A stretch of 64,000 nt of DNA from positions 248,001 through 312,000 of the forward strand of contig CAXPOZ010000001.1 of assembly GCA_964219355.1 (NCBI GenBank), given 5' to 3'. The position numbers and the translations under genes are program-made. The DNA comes from Parvularcula sp964219355 (GTDB lineage: Bacteria > Pseudomonadota > Alphaproteobacteria > Caulobacterales > Parvularculaceae). The notes beneath the pieces were generated by a model, which saw only the letters and a list, made by a program, of their open reading frames with translations, searched no databases and was not told where the DNA came from. Below, piece after piece: positions 41,807 through 51,344 of the stretch; the first letter of the stretch is position 1; each line of letters starts with the position of its first letter.

Positions 41807-42106
41807 CTGAGCTTTCGAGTAGCTCACATCCATAATCTAGATTAAACCATTGATAATTGGCGAAAACAATTAACCGTTTACCGCTCACGGTTGTATGTGA
41901 TAGCGTAACAGAGCCGGAACCAGCATCGGGCAGGGTGACTGGTTCACCCGGGGGCGCGCCCTTCTCTCTCCCCCCTAACCGGGAGGGCGCTCCCCCGGAC
42001 ATTCCTCAAAATCCAGTGACAATTGCGCAGCTTTCTTTCTCGCCCGAGATGCGGTCTGTTGCGCATAAAAAGGGCATGCCGCCCGCTGTTTGAGGACTTC
42101 CCGGAC
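41807..42106. other. Intergenic region with a long hairpin before the M1 peptidase
   Basis: A 300-base gap with an AT-rich left half (probable promoter region around 41840-41900) and a GC-rich right half holding the hairpin at 41948-41998. No convincing gene. Confidence 0.5.
41948..41998. repeat. Long GC-rich inverted repeat
   Basis: CCGGGGGCGCGCCCT (41948-41962) and AGGGCGCTCCCCCGG (41984-41998) pair at 14 of 15 positions around a pyrimidine-rich 21-base loop. There is no U-tract on either side. In an mRNA for the downstream peptidase it would be a stable 5' leader hairpin. Confidence 0.7.
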
Positions 42107-44038
42107 ATGACATTCGATCTCGCCTCCCCGTTTTCCACATTTCGCGCCGCCCCGCTGATCGGTGGCCTCATCCTCCTCGCTGGCTGTAGCGGCGGCGGTG
42201 AACCCGAAACTCCCTCAACAGAGGAAGTGTCAGCGGTGAAAACCGAAGCTGAAGCTTTCCACGCCACGGATAAGTTCACCTATGCGAATACCGATGATGT
42301 CATCATCACTCACCTTCACCTCGACCTGGCCATCGATTTCGATGCGAAGGTGCTGAGCGGCGATGCCGTCATCGACCTCAAATGGCTCAATGACGAAGCA
42401 ACCAAAGTCATTCTCGACACGAACGATCTGACGATCTCCGCGGTCAGCTATGAGAAGGATGGCGAGTGGGTCTCAACCGGCATGGAGCTGGGAGAAGATG
42501 ACCCCCTGCTTGGCTCGAAACTGACCATCGAAGCCGACGATCACCCGACTAAGCTAAAGATCAGCTATCAGACGAGACCCGGGGCGCAAGGGCTGGGCTG
42601 GCTCTCCGCCGAGACGACGGCGAACAAGACAGCGCCCTTCCTTTACAGCCAGGCCCAGACGATCAATGCCCGGAGTATCGCGCCGCTGCAGGACACGCCG
42701 ATGGTCCGCATGACCTATTCTGCGCATCTGACGACGCCGCCTAATGTGCTCGCCATCATGAGCGCTGAGCAGGACCCGAACACGCCCAAAGACGGCGACT
42801 ACACTTTCTCGATGCCCCAGCCGATCCCGTCCTATCTGATCGCGATTGCCGCAGGAGACATCGATTTTGCACCGATCTCGGGCAATATCGGCGTCTATGC
42901 CGAGCCGGGTGTCGTTGAGAAAGCGGCATGGGAATTCGCCGAAACGCCGGACATGATGACCGCCGCCGAAGGCACTTACGGTCCTTATCGCTGGGGCCGC
43001 TATGACCTTATCGTCCTGCCGCCGAGCTTCCCCTTTGGTGGGATGGAGAACCCGCGCCTTTCCTTCATGACACCAACCCTGCTTGCCGGGGACAAGAGCC
43101 TGACCAATGTCGTTGCGCATGAGCTGGCCCATAGCTGGTCCGGCAATCTTGTGACCAATGCGACATGGCGCGATGCGTGGCTGAATGAGGGGTTCACGTC
43201 CTATGTCGAGAACCGGCTGATGGAGCTCGTCTATGGCGAGGACCGGGCCGTCATGGAGCAGGTTCTTGGTCTGCAGGACCTCAAACGTGATGTTGCTGAG
43301 CTGGAGCCGGAACTCACCTCCCTCAAAATGCCGAAAGATCTTGCGAACCCGGACGACGCCTTCTCGCAGGTGTCTTATGTGAAGGGGCAGTATTTCCTGA
43401 TGTTCCTTGAGCAGCGTTTTGGCCGCGACCATTTCGATGCTTTCCTCAAGGAGTATTTCGACAAATTCGCCTTCCAGAGCATCACGACGGAAGTCTTCCT
43501 CGACCATTTCCGTAAAACTCTGTGGGCAGCGCACCCTGAAGCCGTCACTGATGCGGAAATTCAGGAGTGGGTTTACGGCACGGGGCTACCGGACACGCTA
43601 ATCGAGCCGGCCTCGCCTGCCTTTGATCTCGTCGATGAGACCCGCTCCGAATGGCTGGCCGGTGACTTGGCGCTCAGTGATATTCCGACAACGGACTGGA
43701 CGACCCATGAGTGGCTGCACTTCCTTGGCGGCCTGCCCGATGACATGACGGTGGAGCAGTTCACCGAGCTTGATGAAACCTTCGGGCTCAGCGGTCATCA
43801 GAATGCGGAAATTGCCTATGCCTGGTATATGAACGCGATCACCGCCAACTATGAACCGGCCTATCCGGCGCTTGAGGAATTCCTGATCCGGGTCGGCCGC
43901 GGCAAGTTCATCTACCGGCTCTATCAGGCTCTCGAAGACAACGGCAAAGGCGAATGGGCGCGTGAGGTCTATGCCAAGGCGCGGCCCGGCTATCACCCGA
44001 TCGCCCAGACCCGGATCGACGGCATTCTCGGTCTCTAA
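42107..44038 (+). CDS. M1 family metallo-aminopeptidase, lipoprotein
   Basis: A 643-residue exported zinc aminopeptidase of the leukotriene A4 hydrolase/aminopeptidase N group. Signal LIGGLILLAGC gives a lipobox. Active site: exopeptidase motif FGGMENPRLSF at about residue 310, then VAHELAHSWSGNLV (HExxH) with the third ligand Glu 18 residues on in DAWLNEGFTSYVE. The C-terminal helical domain has the LTA4H-like end (YRLYQALEDNGKGEWA). Likely degrades peptides in the periplasm or at the outer membrane. Start chosen at 42107, just before the signal peptide. Confidence 0.93.
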   Translation: MTFDLASPFSTFRAAPLIGGLILLAGCSGGGEPETPSTEEVSAVKTEAEAFHATDKFTYANTDDVIITHLHLDLAIDFDAKVLSGDAVIDLKWLNDEATKVILDTNDLTISAVSYEKDGEWVSTGMELGEDDPLLGSKLTIEADDHPTKLKISYQTRPGAQGLGWLSAETTANKTAPFLYSQAQTINARSIAPLQDTPMVRMTYSAHLTTPPNVLAIMSAEQDPNTPKDGDYTFSMPQPIPSYLIAIAAGDIDFAPISGNIGVYAEPGVVEKAAWEFAETPDMMTAAEGTYGPYRWGRYDLIVLPPSFPFGGMENPRLSFMTPTLLAGDKSLTNVVAHELAHSWSGNLVTNATWRDAWLNEGFTSYVENRLMELVYGEDRAVMEQVLGLQDLKRDVAELEPELTSLKMPKDLANPDDAFSQVSYVKGQYFLMFLEQRFGRDHFDAFLKEYFDKFAFQSITTEVFLDHFRKTLWAAHPEAVTDAEIQEWVYGTGLPDTLIEPASPAFDLVDETRSEWLAGDLALSDIPTTDWTTHEWLHFLGGLPDDMTVEQFTELDETFGLSGHQNAEIAYAWYMNAITANYEPAYPALEEFLIRVGRGKFIYRLYQALEDNGKGEWAREVYAKARPGYHPIAQTRIDGILGL

Positions 44039-44166
44039 AGGCAAGAAACCGGGATTGATCAGGATCAAACCCGGCAACTGACAGATCTCTATCCTTTTAG
44101 GGGCAAGTCGCCATGCGCGCCCTGCCCTTTGATTTATGCGGGTACGCGCCTGCAAAGGAGAGAGAC

Positions 44167-44523
44167 ATGAAGGACTTCCCAGCGATTGCCGAAGATCTGC
44201 ATAAGGGCATGGAGGCGCTAGCGGCAGGATCGCCCGGCACGATGACGGCTTTTTCCGCCCTGATGGCCGAATCCGCCGGCAAGGAAGGCACAACCCTCAG
44301 CATCAAGACCAAAGAGCTGATTGCGCTCGCTATCGCGATCTCGCTTCGCTGCGATGGGTGCATTGCGCATCATGCGCATTCGGTTCTCGAACAGGGTACG
44401 AGCCGCGATGAACTCATCGAGACCATCGGGGTCGCCATCCTCATGGGCGGCGGCCCCTCCGTCGTCTACGGTGTTGAGGCGCTGCAGGCCTATGACCAGT
44501 TCGTCAGCAAGGCCGCCAGCTAG
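44167..44523 (+). CDS. Carboxymuconolactone decarboxylase/AhpD-like protein
   Basis: A 118-residue AhpD-like alkylhydroperoxidase-fold protein. The redox motif CDGCIAHHAH (CxxC then His) is intact, so peroxide or disulfide chemistry is more likely than ring decarboxylation. The ATG at 44167 has AAAGGAGAGAG upstream. It ends 7 bases from the convergent alpha-glucuronidase gene. Confidence 0.9.
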   Translation: MKDFPAIAEDLHKGMEALAAGSPGTMTAFSALMAESAGKEGTTLSIKTKELIALAIAISLRCDGCIAHHAHSVLEQGTSRDELIETIGVAILMGGGPSVVYGVEALQAYDQFVSKAAS

Positions 44524-44530
44524 TCTCGCC

Positions 44531-46717
44531 TCAGTTCCCCGGCGCTGAGGGGAAGACCATCGCCTTATATTCATCGAGCGTCCGGGCGGGCGGCGCATAT
44601 CCCGCTGGCAGCTCTAGGCCGTTAAGGCTCATGAAATAGGCAAGGCACGCATCCCGCCACCAGCGGGCTTCTTTCTCCTGTACCCGGAGGAAGTCAGCCA
44701 CCTGCCGGTACCGGCCCTCATCGATCCTGCCTTCGAGTGATGCCCACTCCCCGCGCCACGCCGAAACAGTCCGAACACCTTCCGTATAGCGATGGACCAG
44801 CTCTTCCCAGAGTGTCCGGCCAGACGACATTTCATAATCCCATGACACATGGTGGAACCAGAGCAGATATTCCTCCGGCACCGTCTCAAGATCAGCGAAC
44901 TCTGCCGCCACGGCCTCGCTATATTGCGCAACCGCATTGCTGCCCGTTTGCGTCCGGTCAAAGCCGATCCCGTTTTCATCCGCCTTGTGATAATAGACCG
45001 GGTTCCATTCGGGGCGCCCCAGCTCTGACACCCATGGCGCCGGGCCATAGTGATGGCCGGTTCCCATCAGATGCCCGAGCCCCAGCGGGGTCATGTAATT
45101 GACCACGGCTTCACGCGACTCCATCATCATGCCGAGGATCGCGCCGACCGCATCGTCATTCTCGGTGAAAGTCATCCGCACCCAGTCTTCTGCAATCTCA
45201 GCGGGGGCCGCTGCCGGATCCCAGGCCAGCCGCCCGAAGGCATACCAATTCGCCTGATCGAACTGAGAGCCCGTCCAGTTTCGGTCACTGCCGATATTCG
45301 AGACACCGGCCATGGCGGAAATCTCATGCCCTTCCAGTGAGCCGTCGATGATCTTCGCGACCGTCGAGCCCTCACCCTTCGCATGAGTATCCGCAGCCAG
45401 TACCTCACTCCACATCGGCGCGAGATAAGCAAGATGAGTCGCAAACCCCAGATATTCCTTGGTGATCTGGAATTCCATACCAAGCGGCGTTTCGGGCATC
45501 GCCCCAAAGAGCGGATGGAACGGCTCACGCGGCTGGAAGTCGATGGCGCCGTTTTTCGTCTGGATAATGACGTTCGGCCGGAACTTGCCGTCGAGCGGCA
45601 CAAACTGGTCATAGGCCTGCATGTGCCGGTCGACCGGGTTGTTCTCCGAATAGACAAAGGCCCGCCACATCACGACCCCGCCATGGGGGGCGACCGCATC
45701 GGCGAGCATGTTCGCGCCCTCCGCATGCGTACGATGATAGGTATGCGGGCCAGGCTGGCCTTCTGAATCGGCCTTGACGAGGAACCCGCCGAAATCCGGG
45801 ATCTTGCGATAGATTTCATCCGCTTTCCCGGACCACCAGGCCTGCACCGCCGGATCAGCCGGGTCCGCTGTCTCCAGCCCGCCAATCTCGATGGGTGCGG
45901 AGAACCGGGCGGTGAGGTAGACCTGTATCCCGTAAGGCCGCATTGTGTCGGCAACCGCGGCCACCTTTTCGATATAGGGCGGCGTCAGCACCGTCGCATT
46001 GGCATTCACATTGGTGAGTACCGTGCCGTTGATGCCGATTGAGGCATTGGCTCGAGCATAATCCGTATAACGTGGATCGATATAATCAGGCAGCTTATGC
46101 CAGTCCCAGATCGACTGTCCCGCATAACCTCGCTCCACCGTGCGGTCGAGATTGTCCCAGTGATTGAGCACCCTTATATCGATGCGCGGCACGGAGATGA
46201 TATTCAGATTACTGATATCCCCGCCAGTCTGGACCAGCCGCAAGAGATGAAAAACCCCGTAAAGGAGCCCGTCATCTTCATTTGCGGCGATGACCGTCAG
46301 CTTGCGGCGGCCATCGGTCAGAGTGCGAAGAAGATAGCCGTCTTCTCCCAGATCACTCAGATCAAGATCATAAAGAGAAGCCGCCTCCCCTGTGACCAGC
46401 ATGATGGCGCCGCGCGCGCCTTCATCTGACACCACTACATTGCGGCCCAGCAGGCCGGACAGGCCATCGGACAGTTCACGAACCGCAACGGTGACCGTCG
46501 GCGTCTCTTCCGTCTCAAGAACAATCTGTCGTAACTGACCACGATATTGCGAGCGCATCTCCTGCGGTAGCTCATCATAGCGCAGCCACAGCCGGTAGCC
46601 GTCCTCAGCGCGCGCGCCCATGCCGATGAAATTGAGCAGCAGGACCACCGCCATGATGAGCCCGCGAATGGCCCCATTGCGGCGAAAATCCCGGTTCGTG
46701 CCGATGCGATCTGGCAT
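44531..46717 (-). CDS. aguA: Alpha-glucuronidase, GH67
   Basis: Releases (4-O-methyl)glucuronic acid from glucuronoxylan oligosaccharides. 728 residues with a signal-anchor-like N-terminus (RGLIMAVVLLLNFIGMGARA), so it is likely exported to the periplasm. The GH67 core includes VLNHWDNLDRTVERGYAGQS, GFLVKADSEGQPGPHTYHR (acid Glu), and IQTKNGAIDFQPREP (the Asp and Glu pair of inverting catalysis). The C-terminal domain with WWRDACLAYFMSLNGLELP is typical. A LacI-type operator candidate lies 46 bases upstream. Confidence 0.95.
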   Translation of the reverse strand: MPDRIGTNRDFRRNGAIRGLIMAVVLLLNFIGMGARAEDGYRLWLRYDELPQEMRSQYRGQLRQIVLETEETPTVTVAVRELSDGLSGLLGRNVVVSDEGARGAIMLVTGEAASLYDLDLSDLGEDGYLLRTLTDGRRKLTVIAANEDDGLLYGVFHLLRLVQTGGDISNLNIISVPRIDIRVLNHWDNLDRTVERGYAGQSIWDWHKLPDYIDPRYTDYARANASIGINGTVLTNVNANATVLTPPYIEKVAAVADTMRPYGIQVYLTARFSAPIEIGGLETADPADPAVQAWWSGKADEIYRKIPDFGGFLVKADSEGQPGPHTYHRTHAEGANMLADAVAPHGGVVMWRAFVYSENNPVDRHMQAYDQFVPLDGKFRPNVIIQTKNGAIDFQPREPFHPLFGAMPETPLGMEFQITKEYLGFATHLAYLAPMWSEVLAADTHAKGEGSTVAKIIDGSLEGHEISAMAGVSNIGSDRNWTGSQFDQANWYAFGRLAWDPAAAPAEIAEDWVRMTFTENDDAVGAILGMMMESREAVVNYMTPLGLGHLMGTGHHYGPAPWVSELGRPEWNPVYYHKADENGIGFDRTQTGSNAVAQYSEAVAAEFADLETVPEEYLLWFHHVSWDYEMSSGRTLWEELVHRYTEGVRTVSAWRGEWASLEGRIDEGRYRQVADFLRVQEKEARWWRDACLAYFMSLNGLELPAGYAPPARTLDEYKAMVFPSAPGN

Positions 46718-46762
46718 GTCCTCTCCTCTGATCTGTTTCTAGTTGCCTGTCTTCTGCCAGAA

Positions 46763-46776
46763 TGAGAGCGCTATCA
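46763..46776. promoter_or_regulatory. LacI-type operator candidate for aguA
   Basis: TGAGAGCGCTATCA (TGATAGCGCTCTCA on the gene strand) is palindromic at 6 of 7 positions around a central CG, the hallmark of LacI-family sites. It lies 46 bases before the aguA start codon. No lacI gene is in the window. Confidence 0.6.
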
Positions 46777-46864
46777 AAAGGGCTCTCCGCAAGACGCTAA
46801 AACACTCGCCAGCAAGACAAGCATAAAGCGTCAAATCTGAGGGGAGATAAGTTTGGAGAGAAAA

Positions 46865-46949
46865 TGGTGCGGTCGAGAGGACTCGAACCTCCACGGATTG
46901 CTCCACAGCGACCTCAACGCTGCGCGTCTACCAGTTCCGCCACGACCGC
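46865..46949 (-). tRNA. tRNA-Leu (anticodon GAG)
   Basis: An 85-nt class II tRNA with acceptor GCGGTCG/CGACCGC, anticodon loop TTGAGGT (GAG), a long variable arm, T-loop GGTTCGAGTCC and encoded CCA. Confidence 0.95.
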
Positions 46950-47069
46950 ACGTGATTTTCCGTTGATGCGCGAGGATTTCCGCGCCGGAGCGGGGGCGAA
47001 TAGCAGTCCCCACCCGGCTTGTGAAGCGAAAATCTTGGTGAAATCGTCCTTCTCCCCTATTTGCCCCTA

Positions 47070-47792
47070 ATGACAGAGATTCTCGCGCCTCGCGGCGTCA
47101 ATTACCTCGATGAACCGGTGGCCCTGACGGTCACGAGAGCCCATATCCCTTACCCGCAGGCCATGGCCGCGATGGACCGGGCGGTTGAGGACATCCTCGC
47201 CGGTACCGGTCCCGAGCGGGTCTGGTTCCTTGAGCATCCGCCGCTCTATACCGCCGGGACGACGGCGAAAGAGGCGGACCTGCGCGAGCCGGAGCGGTTC
47301 GAGGTCTTCAAGACCCCGCGCGGCGGTCAGTATACCTATCATGGCCCCGGCCAGCGGGTCGCCTATGTCATGCTCGACCTCAAGCGCCGCCAGCAGGATG
47401 TCCGCCGCTATGTCGCCGATCTAGAGGCCTGGATCATCGGCGCCCTCTTCCGCTTCAATGTGGAGGGCGCGATCCGAAACGGCCGGGTCGGTGTCTGGGT
47501 TGACCGAACAAGGCCCGATGCACCGCGCGAGGACAAGATTGCCGCCATCGGCGTGCGGATCCGCCGCTGGGTGACGTTTCATGGCATCGCGCTCAATGTT
47601 GAACCGACGCTTGAGCATTTTAGCGGGATTACGCCTTGCGGGATTGATGATCCGCAATTCGGGGTGACGAGCCTTGTCGATCTTGGCCTGCCCGTCACCA
47701 TGGATGAGGTCGATGACGCCCTCATCGCTTCCTTTGGCGAGATTTTTGGGCCGCTCCAGGCGATTGCGGACCAGCGCTGGATCGAGGGCTGA
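47070..47792 (+). CDS. lipB: Octanoyltransferase (lipoyl-protein ligase B)
   Basis: Moves octanoyl groups from acyl carrier protein to lipoyl domains. 240 residues from the ATG at 47070 (a TTG three codons upstream is less likely). Motifs are VWFLEHPPLYTAGTTAK, GGQYTYHGPGQRVAYVML, KIAAIGVRIRRWVTFHGIALNV and GITPCGIDDPQFGVTSL, which includes the catalytic Cys and the lysine of KIAAIG. It ends exactly where the convergent transporter gene ends. Confidence 0.95.
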   Translation: MTEILAPRGVNYLDEPVALTVTRAHIPYPQAMAAMDRAVEDILAGTGPERVWFLEHPPLYTAGTTAKEADLREPERFEVFKTPRGGQYTYHGPGQRVAYVMLDLKRRQQDVRRYVADLEAWIIGALFRFNVEGAIRNGRVGVWVDRTRPDAPREDKIAAIGVRIRRWVTFHGIALNVEPTLEHFSGITPCGIDDPQFGVTSLVDLGLPVTMDEVDDALIASFGEIFGPLQAIADQRWIEG

Positions 47793-49022
47793 TCATGCCG
47801 CCGGGGCGGGCCCGGTTTCCTCAAGATTGTGCGCAGGCTCTGCGACTTTCGGCAAAGTAAGCAGTGCCGAGAGCATGGCGAGCGCGGCACAGACGCCCAT
47901 GCCGACCACCATCGGCCGGATCGTCCCGTCAAAGAAGATCGCGACCGCCGCCATGGAGGCAACCCCAAGCAACATCTGCAGAGTGCCGCCGAGCGCCGAG
48001 GCACTGCCCGCCAGCTCCGCCTTGGTCTCCAGCGCCAGCACCATCGAGGTCGGCAGGACAAGGCCGAGGAAGGCAAACGAGACAAAAAGCAGCCCCATGA
48101 CGACCGGCAGGCTGTCGATGCCGATCACGACGAGCAGCGTCAGCAGGATCATCACCGCGCTGTATCCGGCGGTCGAGACCGTCACCATACGGATCAGACC
48201 GTAACGCTCCCCGATCCGGCCCGCGAGCTGTGACATCGCAAAGAAGCCAAAGGCATTGAACGCAAAGGCGAGGCTGAACTGGGTCGAGTTCATCCCGTAA
48301 TGCTCCTGATAGACAAAGCTTGCGCCCGATAGAAAGGCAAAGAAGCTCGACATGCCAAAGCCGCCAATCGCCGTGAGGCCAAGAAAGATCCAGTCCTTCA
48401 TAAGCGTGCCGTAGCCTTCCAGCATCGGCCCGATGGCAATCCGCATCCGCTTTTCGGGCGGCAGGGTTTCGGGCAGCTGGGTCTTGATCAGGAACAGGCT
48501 GAGCCCGCTCGCCACGATCACGGCATAGAAGACCGAGCGCCAACCAAAGGGGATGATCAGAGCTGACCCAGCGAGAGGCGCGAGCATGGGTGAAACTGAG
48601 ATCACCAGCATGATGAGCGACATCAGACGTGTCGCGGCCGTCCCCGTATAAAGGTCACGGATGATCGCCCGAGGGATGACCATCACGGCCGCCGCCCCTG
48701 CCCCCTGCAGCGCGCGGAAGGCGATCAGCATTTCAACATTCGGCGCCAGCGCACAGCCGATGGAGGCGACAATGAAAATCCCCAAGCCCACAAACATGGG
48801 CGGGCGGCGTCCGTACATGTCGGCGGCCGGGCCATAGATCATCTGGCAGACCCCGAAGGAGAGAAAATAGGACATCAGCGTGATCTGGGCGGTCTTGTCC
48901 GACACACCTAGGTCCGCGACGATGGCCGGGAAAGCCGGCAGATACATGTCGATCGAGAACGGCCCGATCAAACAGAGCAGGCCGAGGATGATCGCCAGTC
49001 TGACAAATCCCGGTGATGTCAT
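47793..49022 (-). CDS. Bcr/CflA family multidrug efflux MFS transporter
   Basis: A 409-residue transporter with 12 predicted spans. The family motif A region GPAADMYGRRPPMFVGLGIF and PFSIDMYLPAFPAIVADLG at the first span (a D-M-Y-L-P signature) mark the drug:proton antiporter-1 Bcr/CflA type. RALQGAGAAAVMVIPRAIIRDLY matches motif C. Likely exports drugs or metabolites such as bicyclomycin or cysteine. Stands alone. Confidence 0.92.
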   Translation of the reverse strand: MTSPGFVRLAIILGLLCLIGPFSIDMYLPAFPAIVADLGVSDKTAQITLMSYFLSFGVCQMIYGPAADMYGRRPPMFVGLGIFIVASIGCALAPNVEMLIAFRALQGAGAAAVMVIPRAIIRDLYTGTAATRLMSLIMLVISVSPMLAPLAGSALIIPFGWRSVFYAVIVASGLSLFLIKTQLPETLPPEKRMRIAIGPMLEGYGTLMKDWIFLGLTAIGGFGMSSFFAFLSGASFVYQEHYGMNSTQFSLAFAFNAFGFFAMSQLAGRIGERYGLIRMVTVSTAGYSAVMILLTLLVVIGIDSLPVVMGLLFVSFAFLGLVLPTSMVLALETKAELAGSASALGGTLQMLLGVASMAAVAIFFDGTIRPMVVGMGVCAALAMLSALLTLPKVAEPAHNLEETGPAPAA

Positions 49023-49176
49023 GGAAATGAAACTCCCCCGTGTCGGGACGTGTCCCTTATCGGATTATGCTGTTTCGGCAAGTGTGGTGACACAACACGC
49101 CGGATCAAAACTGAGACTGGCCGGACCGTGCGGACAGGCCTTTTACTGATCATGAACGCAGCCTAGCATCCATTCC

Positions 49177-50775
49177 ATGACCGTGAGTTATGTGATTGTC
49201 GGTGGCGGGTCGGCAGGCGCCGTTCTTGCCAGCCGCCTGACTGAAGATGCGCAGACGAAAGTCCTGCTGCTCGAGGCGGGTCCGCCGGACAAAAATCCGT
49301 TGATCCATATTCCCTTCGGACTGGCGCTGCTTGCCCGGCAGAAGAAGATCATGGCGGAGTATTACACCGCGCCGCAGGCCGGGCTCGGCGGTCGATCCCT
49401 CTTCTGGCCGAGGGGGAAGACACTTGGCGGCTCAAGCTCGGTCAATGCCATGTGTTATATCCGCGGGGCGGCCGAAGATTATGACGGCTGGGCCGAGATG
49501 GGCGCGGCCGGCTGGTCGTGGGATGACTGCCTGCCCTATTTCAAGCGCGCCGAGGATAATGAACGCGGCGAGGATGAATGGCACGGCACCGGCGGACCGC
49601 TGGGTGTTTCCGAGCTGCGCCACGTTAATCCGCTGACGAAGGATTATCTCCAGGCAGGCCGGGAAACCCAAATGCCCCATACGCATGATTTCAACGGGCC
49701 ATCCCGTGAAGGTTTGGGTCTTTATCAGGTGACCCAGCGCGGCGGGCAGCGATGCAGTACCGCGAAAGGCTATCTCTCTGACGAAGTGCGGGCGCGTCCA
49801 AATCTGGAAATCATCACCGGCGCCGCGGTGCATCGCCTGCGGATCGAGGATGGCCGGGCGGTCGCGGTTGAATATCTCAAAGACGGTAGCGCCTTCAGCG
49901 CCCAGGCGGAGGCGGAAGTCCTGCTCTGCGCCGGCGCGATCGGCTCTCCACAGATCCTTATGCTCTCAGGCATCGGGCCCGGTGCGCATCTTCAGGAGAT
50001 GGGGATTGATGTCCATGCGGACCTTTCCGGCGTCGGCTCGAATTTGCAGGACCATCTCGACGCGCATCTGACCTATGAGACGAAAAGCAAGACCTCCTAC
50101 GGACTGTCGTTCGGCTTCGCCGCGCGCTCTATCCCGGAACCGTTCCGCTATCTTTTCGGGCGGCGAGGCATGCTGTCCACCAATATCGCTGAAGGCGGCG
50201 GCTTCCTGAAATCATCGGCCTATACGCACCCGCCGGATCTGCAGATCCATTTTCTGCCGGGAATTCTCGTCGATCACGGACGAAAATTCGCCTTCGGTCA
50301 TGGTTACACCTATCATGTCTGTCTTCTCTATCCGGATAGCCGCGGCAGCCTCCGCCTCGCCTCGCCCGAACCGGGAACGCCGCCCCTCATTGATCCGCAA
50401 TATCTTTCCGCGCCTGAAGACTTGCCCAGAATGCGCGAAGGGGTGAAGCACTGTCTCAGGATCAACGCCGCACCGTCCTTACAGAAACACGGGCCAAAAC
50501 TGAAACAGTCAGAACCCGACCCATCGAAACCGGACGAACTCGATGCCCTGATCATGGAGACATCCGAGACCGTCTATCACCCTGTCGGCACTTGCCGGAT
50601 GGGGACGAAGGACGATCCTGATGCCGTTCTGAAGCCTGACTTGAAGGTGCGCGACGTCGAAGGCTTACGCGTCATTGATGCCTCCGTCATGCCGCGCATT
50701 ATTGGCGGAAACACTAATGCGCCAACCATCATGATCGCCGAGCGGGCCGCCGACCTCATCCGGGGACGGATCTAG
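49177..50775 (+). CDS. GMC-family FAD oxidoreductase (choline/alcohol dehydrogenase-like)
   Basis: A 532-residue FAD enzyme. The dinucleotide motif is YVIVGGGSAGAVLASRLTED. GMC signatures are FWPRGKTLGGSSSVNAM and GAIGSPQILMLSGIGP. The active-site His lies in VYHPVGTCRMG, and the end reads VIDASVMPRIIGGNTNAPT. The family includes BetA, AlkJ and PEG dehydrogenases; the substrate here is unknown. Its end overlaps the convergent gene by 4 bases. Confidence 0.93.
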   Translation: MTVSYVIVGGGSAGAVLASRLTEDAQTKVLLLEAGPPDKNPLIHIPFGLALLARQKKIMAEYYTAPQAGLGGRSLFWPRGKTLGGSSSVNAMCYIRGAAEDYDGWAEMGAAGWSWDDCLPYFKRAEDNERGEDEWHGTGGPLGVSELRHVNPLTKDYLQAGRETQMPHTHDFNGPSREGLGLYQVTQRGGQRCSTAKGYLSDEVRARPNLEIITGAAVHRLRIEDGRAVAVEYLKDGSAFSAQAEAEVLLCAGAIGSPQILMLSGIGPGAHLQEMGIDVHADLSGVGSNLQDHLDAHLTYETKSKTSYGLSFGFAARSIPEPFRYLFGRRGMLSTNIAEGGGFLKSSAYTHPPDLQIHFLPGILVDHGRKFAFGHGYTYHVCLLYPDSRGSLRLASPEPGTPPLIDPQYLSAPEDLPRMREGVKHCLRINAAPSLQKHGPKLKQSEPDPSKPDELDALIMETSETVYHPVGTCRMGTKDDPDAVLKPDLKVRDVEGLRVIDASVMPRIIGGNTNAPTIMIAERAADLIRGRI

Positions 50776-51326
50776 CCCGCGCGGGAATAGGCTTCCTTCA
50801 TCCAGGCCTTCACTTCCTCATCGAAGTCAGCCGCGCTTTCGAGCCGGACGCGGTGACTGCACATCGCGTTATAGGTTTCCAGCCGATCTGTTGGGTCGTC
50901 CCCTTTCAGCGCCAGCCCGAGATCGATTCGCGTTTTCGTCGCCGGAGTGATCAGCGCGAACTGCTTTTTGCGCCGCAGGCTGACGGAAGTCTTCTTCGGT
51001 GCGATCTCGACATCCCCGCCAAGGCTTTTTGCGAATTTGACTATATCGTCATGTAGCGGACGGAGCGCCGCTTTCGGTCCGGCATATTGCGCTTTGACGA
51101 GATCAGCGTCGCCTCCCCCGCTGCTCTCTCCCTCAAGGGTCTTGGCGGCAATCAGATTGGCAAAGCCATGCCCAACACCGCGCTCGGATTTGAGGTATAT
51201 GACGATCTCGCCATGTTTCTCAAACCCCTTCCCTACAAGGAGTTTCTTCCATTCCTCCAGCTTCTTGCCGGTTTTTTCCGGCAGGTTATTGAGCATGGTT
51301 GCAAGTTGTTCTTCCGGTGTTGCCAT
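50772..51326 (-). CDS. DUF4287/DUF5655 domain protein
   Basis: A 184-residue two-domain protein. DUF4287 is at the N-terminus (LNNLPEKTGKKLEEWKKLL). DUF5655 follows (about 85-180: LRPLHDDIVKFAKSLGGDVEIAPKK, RKKQFALITPATKTRIDLGL, DEEVKAWMKEAY), a fold that binds small molecules or nucleic acid. The pair commonly lies near SRPBCC/ArsR genes, as here. Function unknown. It lies 18 bases downstream of the SRPBCC gene on the same strand. Confidence 0.88.
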   Translation of the reverse strand: MATPEEQLATMLNNLPEKTGKKLEEWKKLLVGKGFEKHGEIVIYLKSERGVGHGFANLIAAKTLEGESSGGGDADLVKAQYAGPKAALRPLHDDIVKFAKSLGGDVEIAPKKTSVSLRRKKQFALITPATKTRIDLGLALKGDDPTDRLETYNAMCSHRVRLESAADFDEEVKAWMKEAYSRAG

Positions 51327-51344
51327 TTGTCCCTCCCCTGATGA

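Noticed and set aside
44097..44363. 88-codon minus-strand frame opposite the AhpD-like gene
   Set aside because: Antisense to an intact CxxC-containing gene with a good ribosome binding site; no own signals.
46831..47013. 60-codon minus-strand frame across tRNA-Leu
   Set aside because: It translates the tRNA itself (contains GGTGRRAALRS), a common annotation error.
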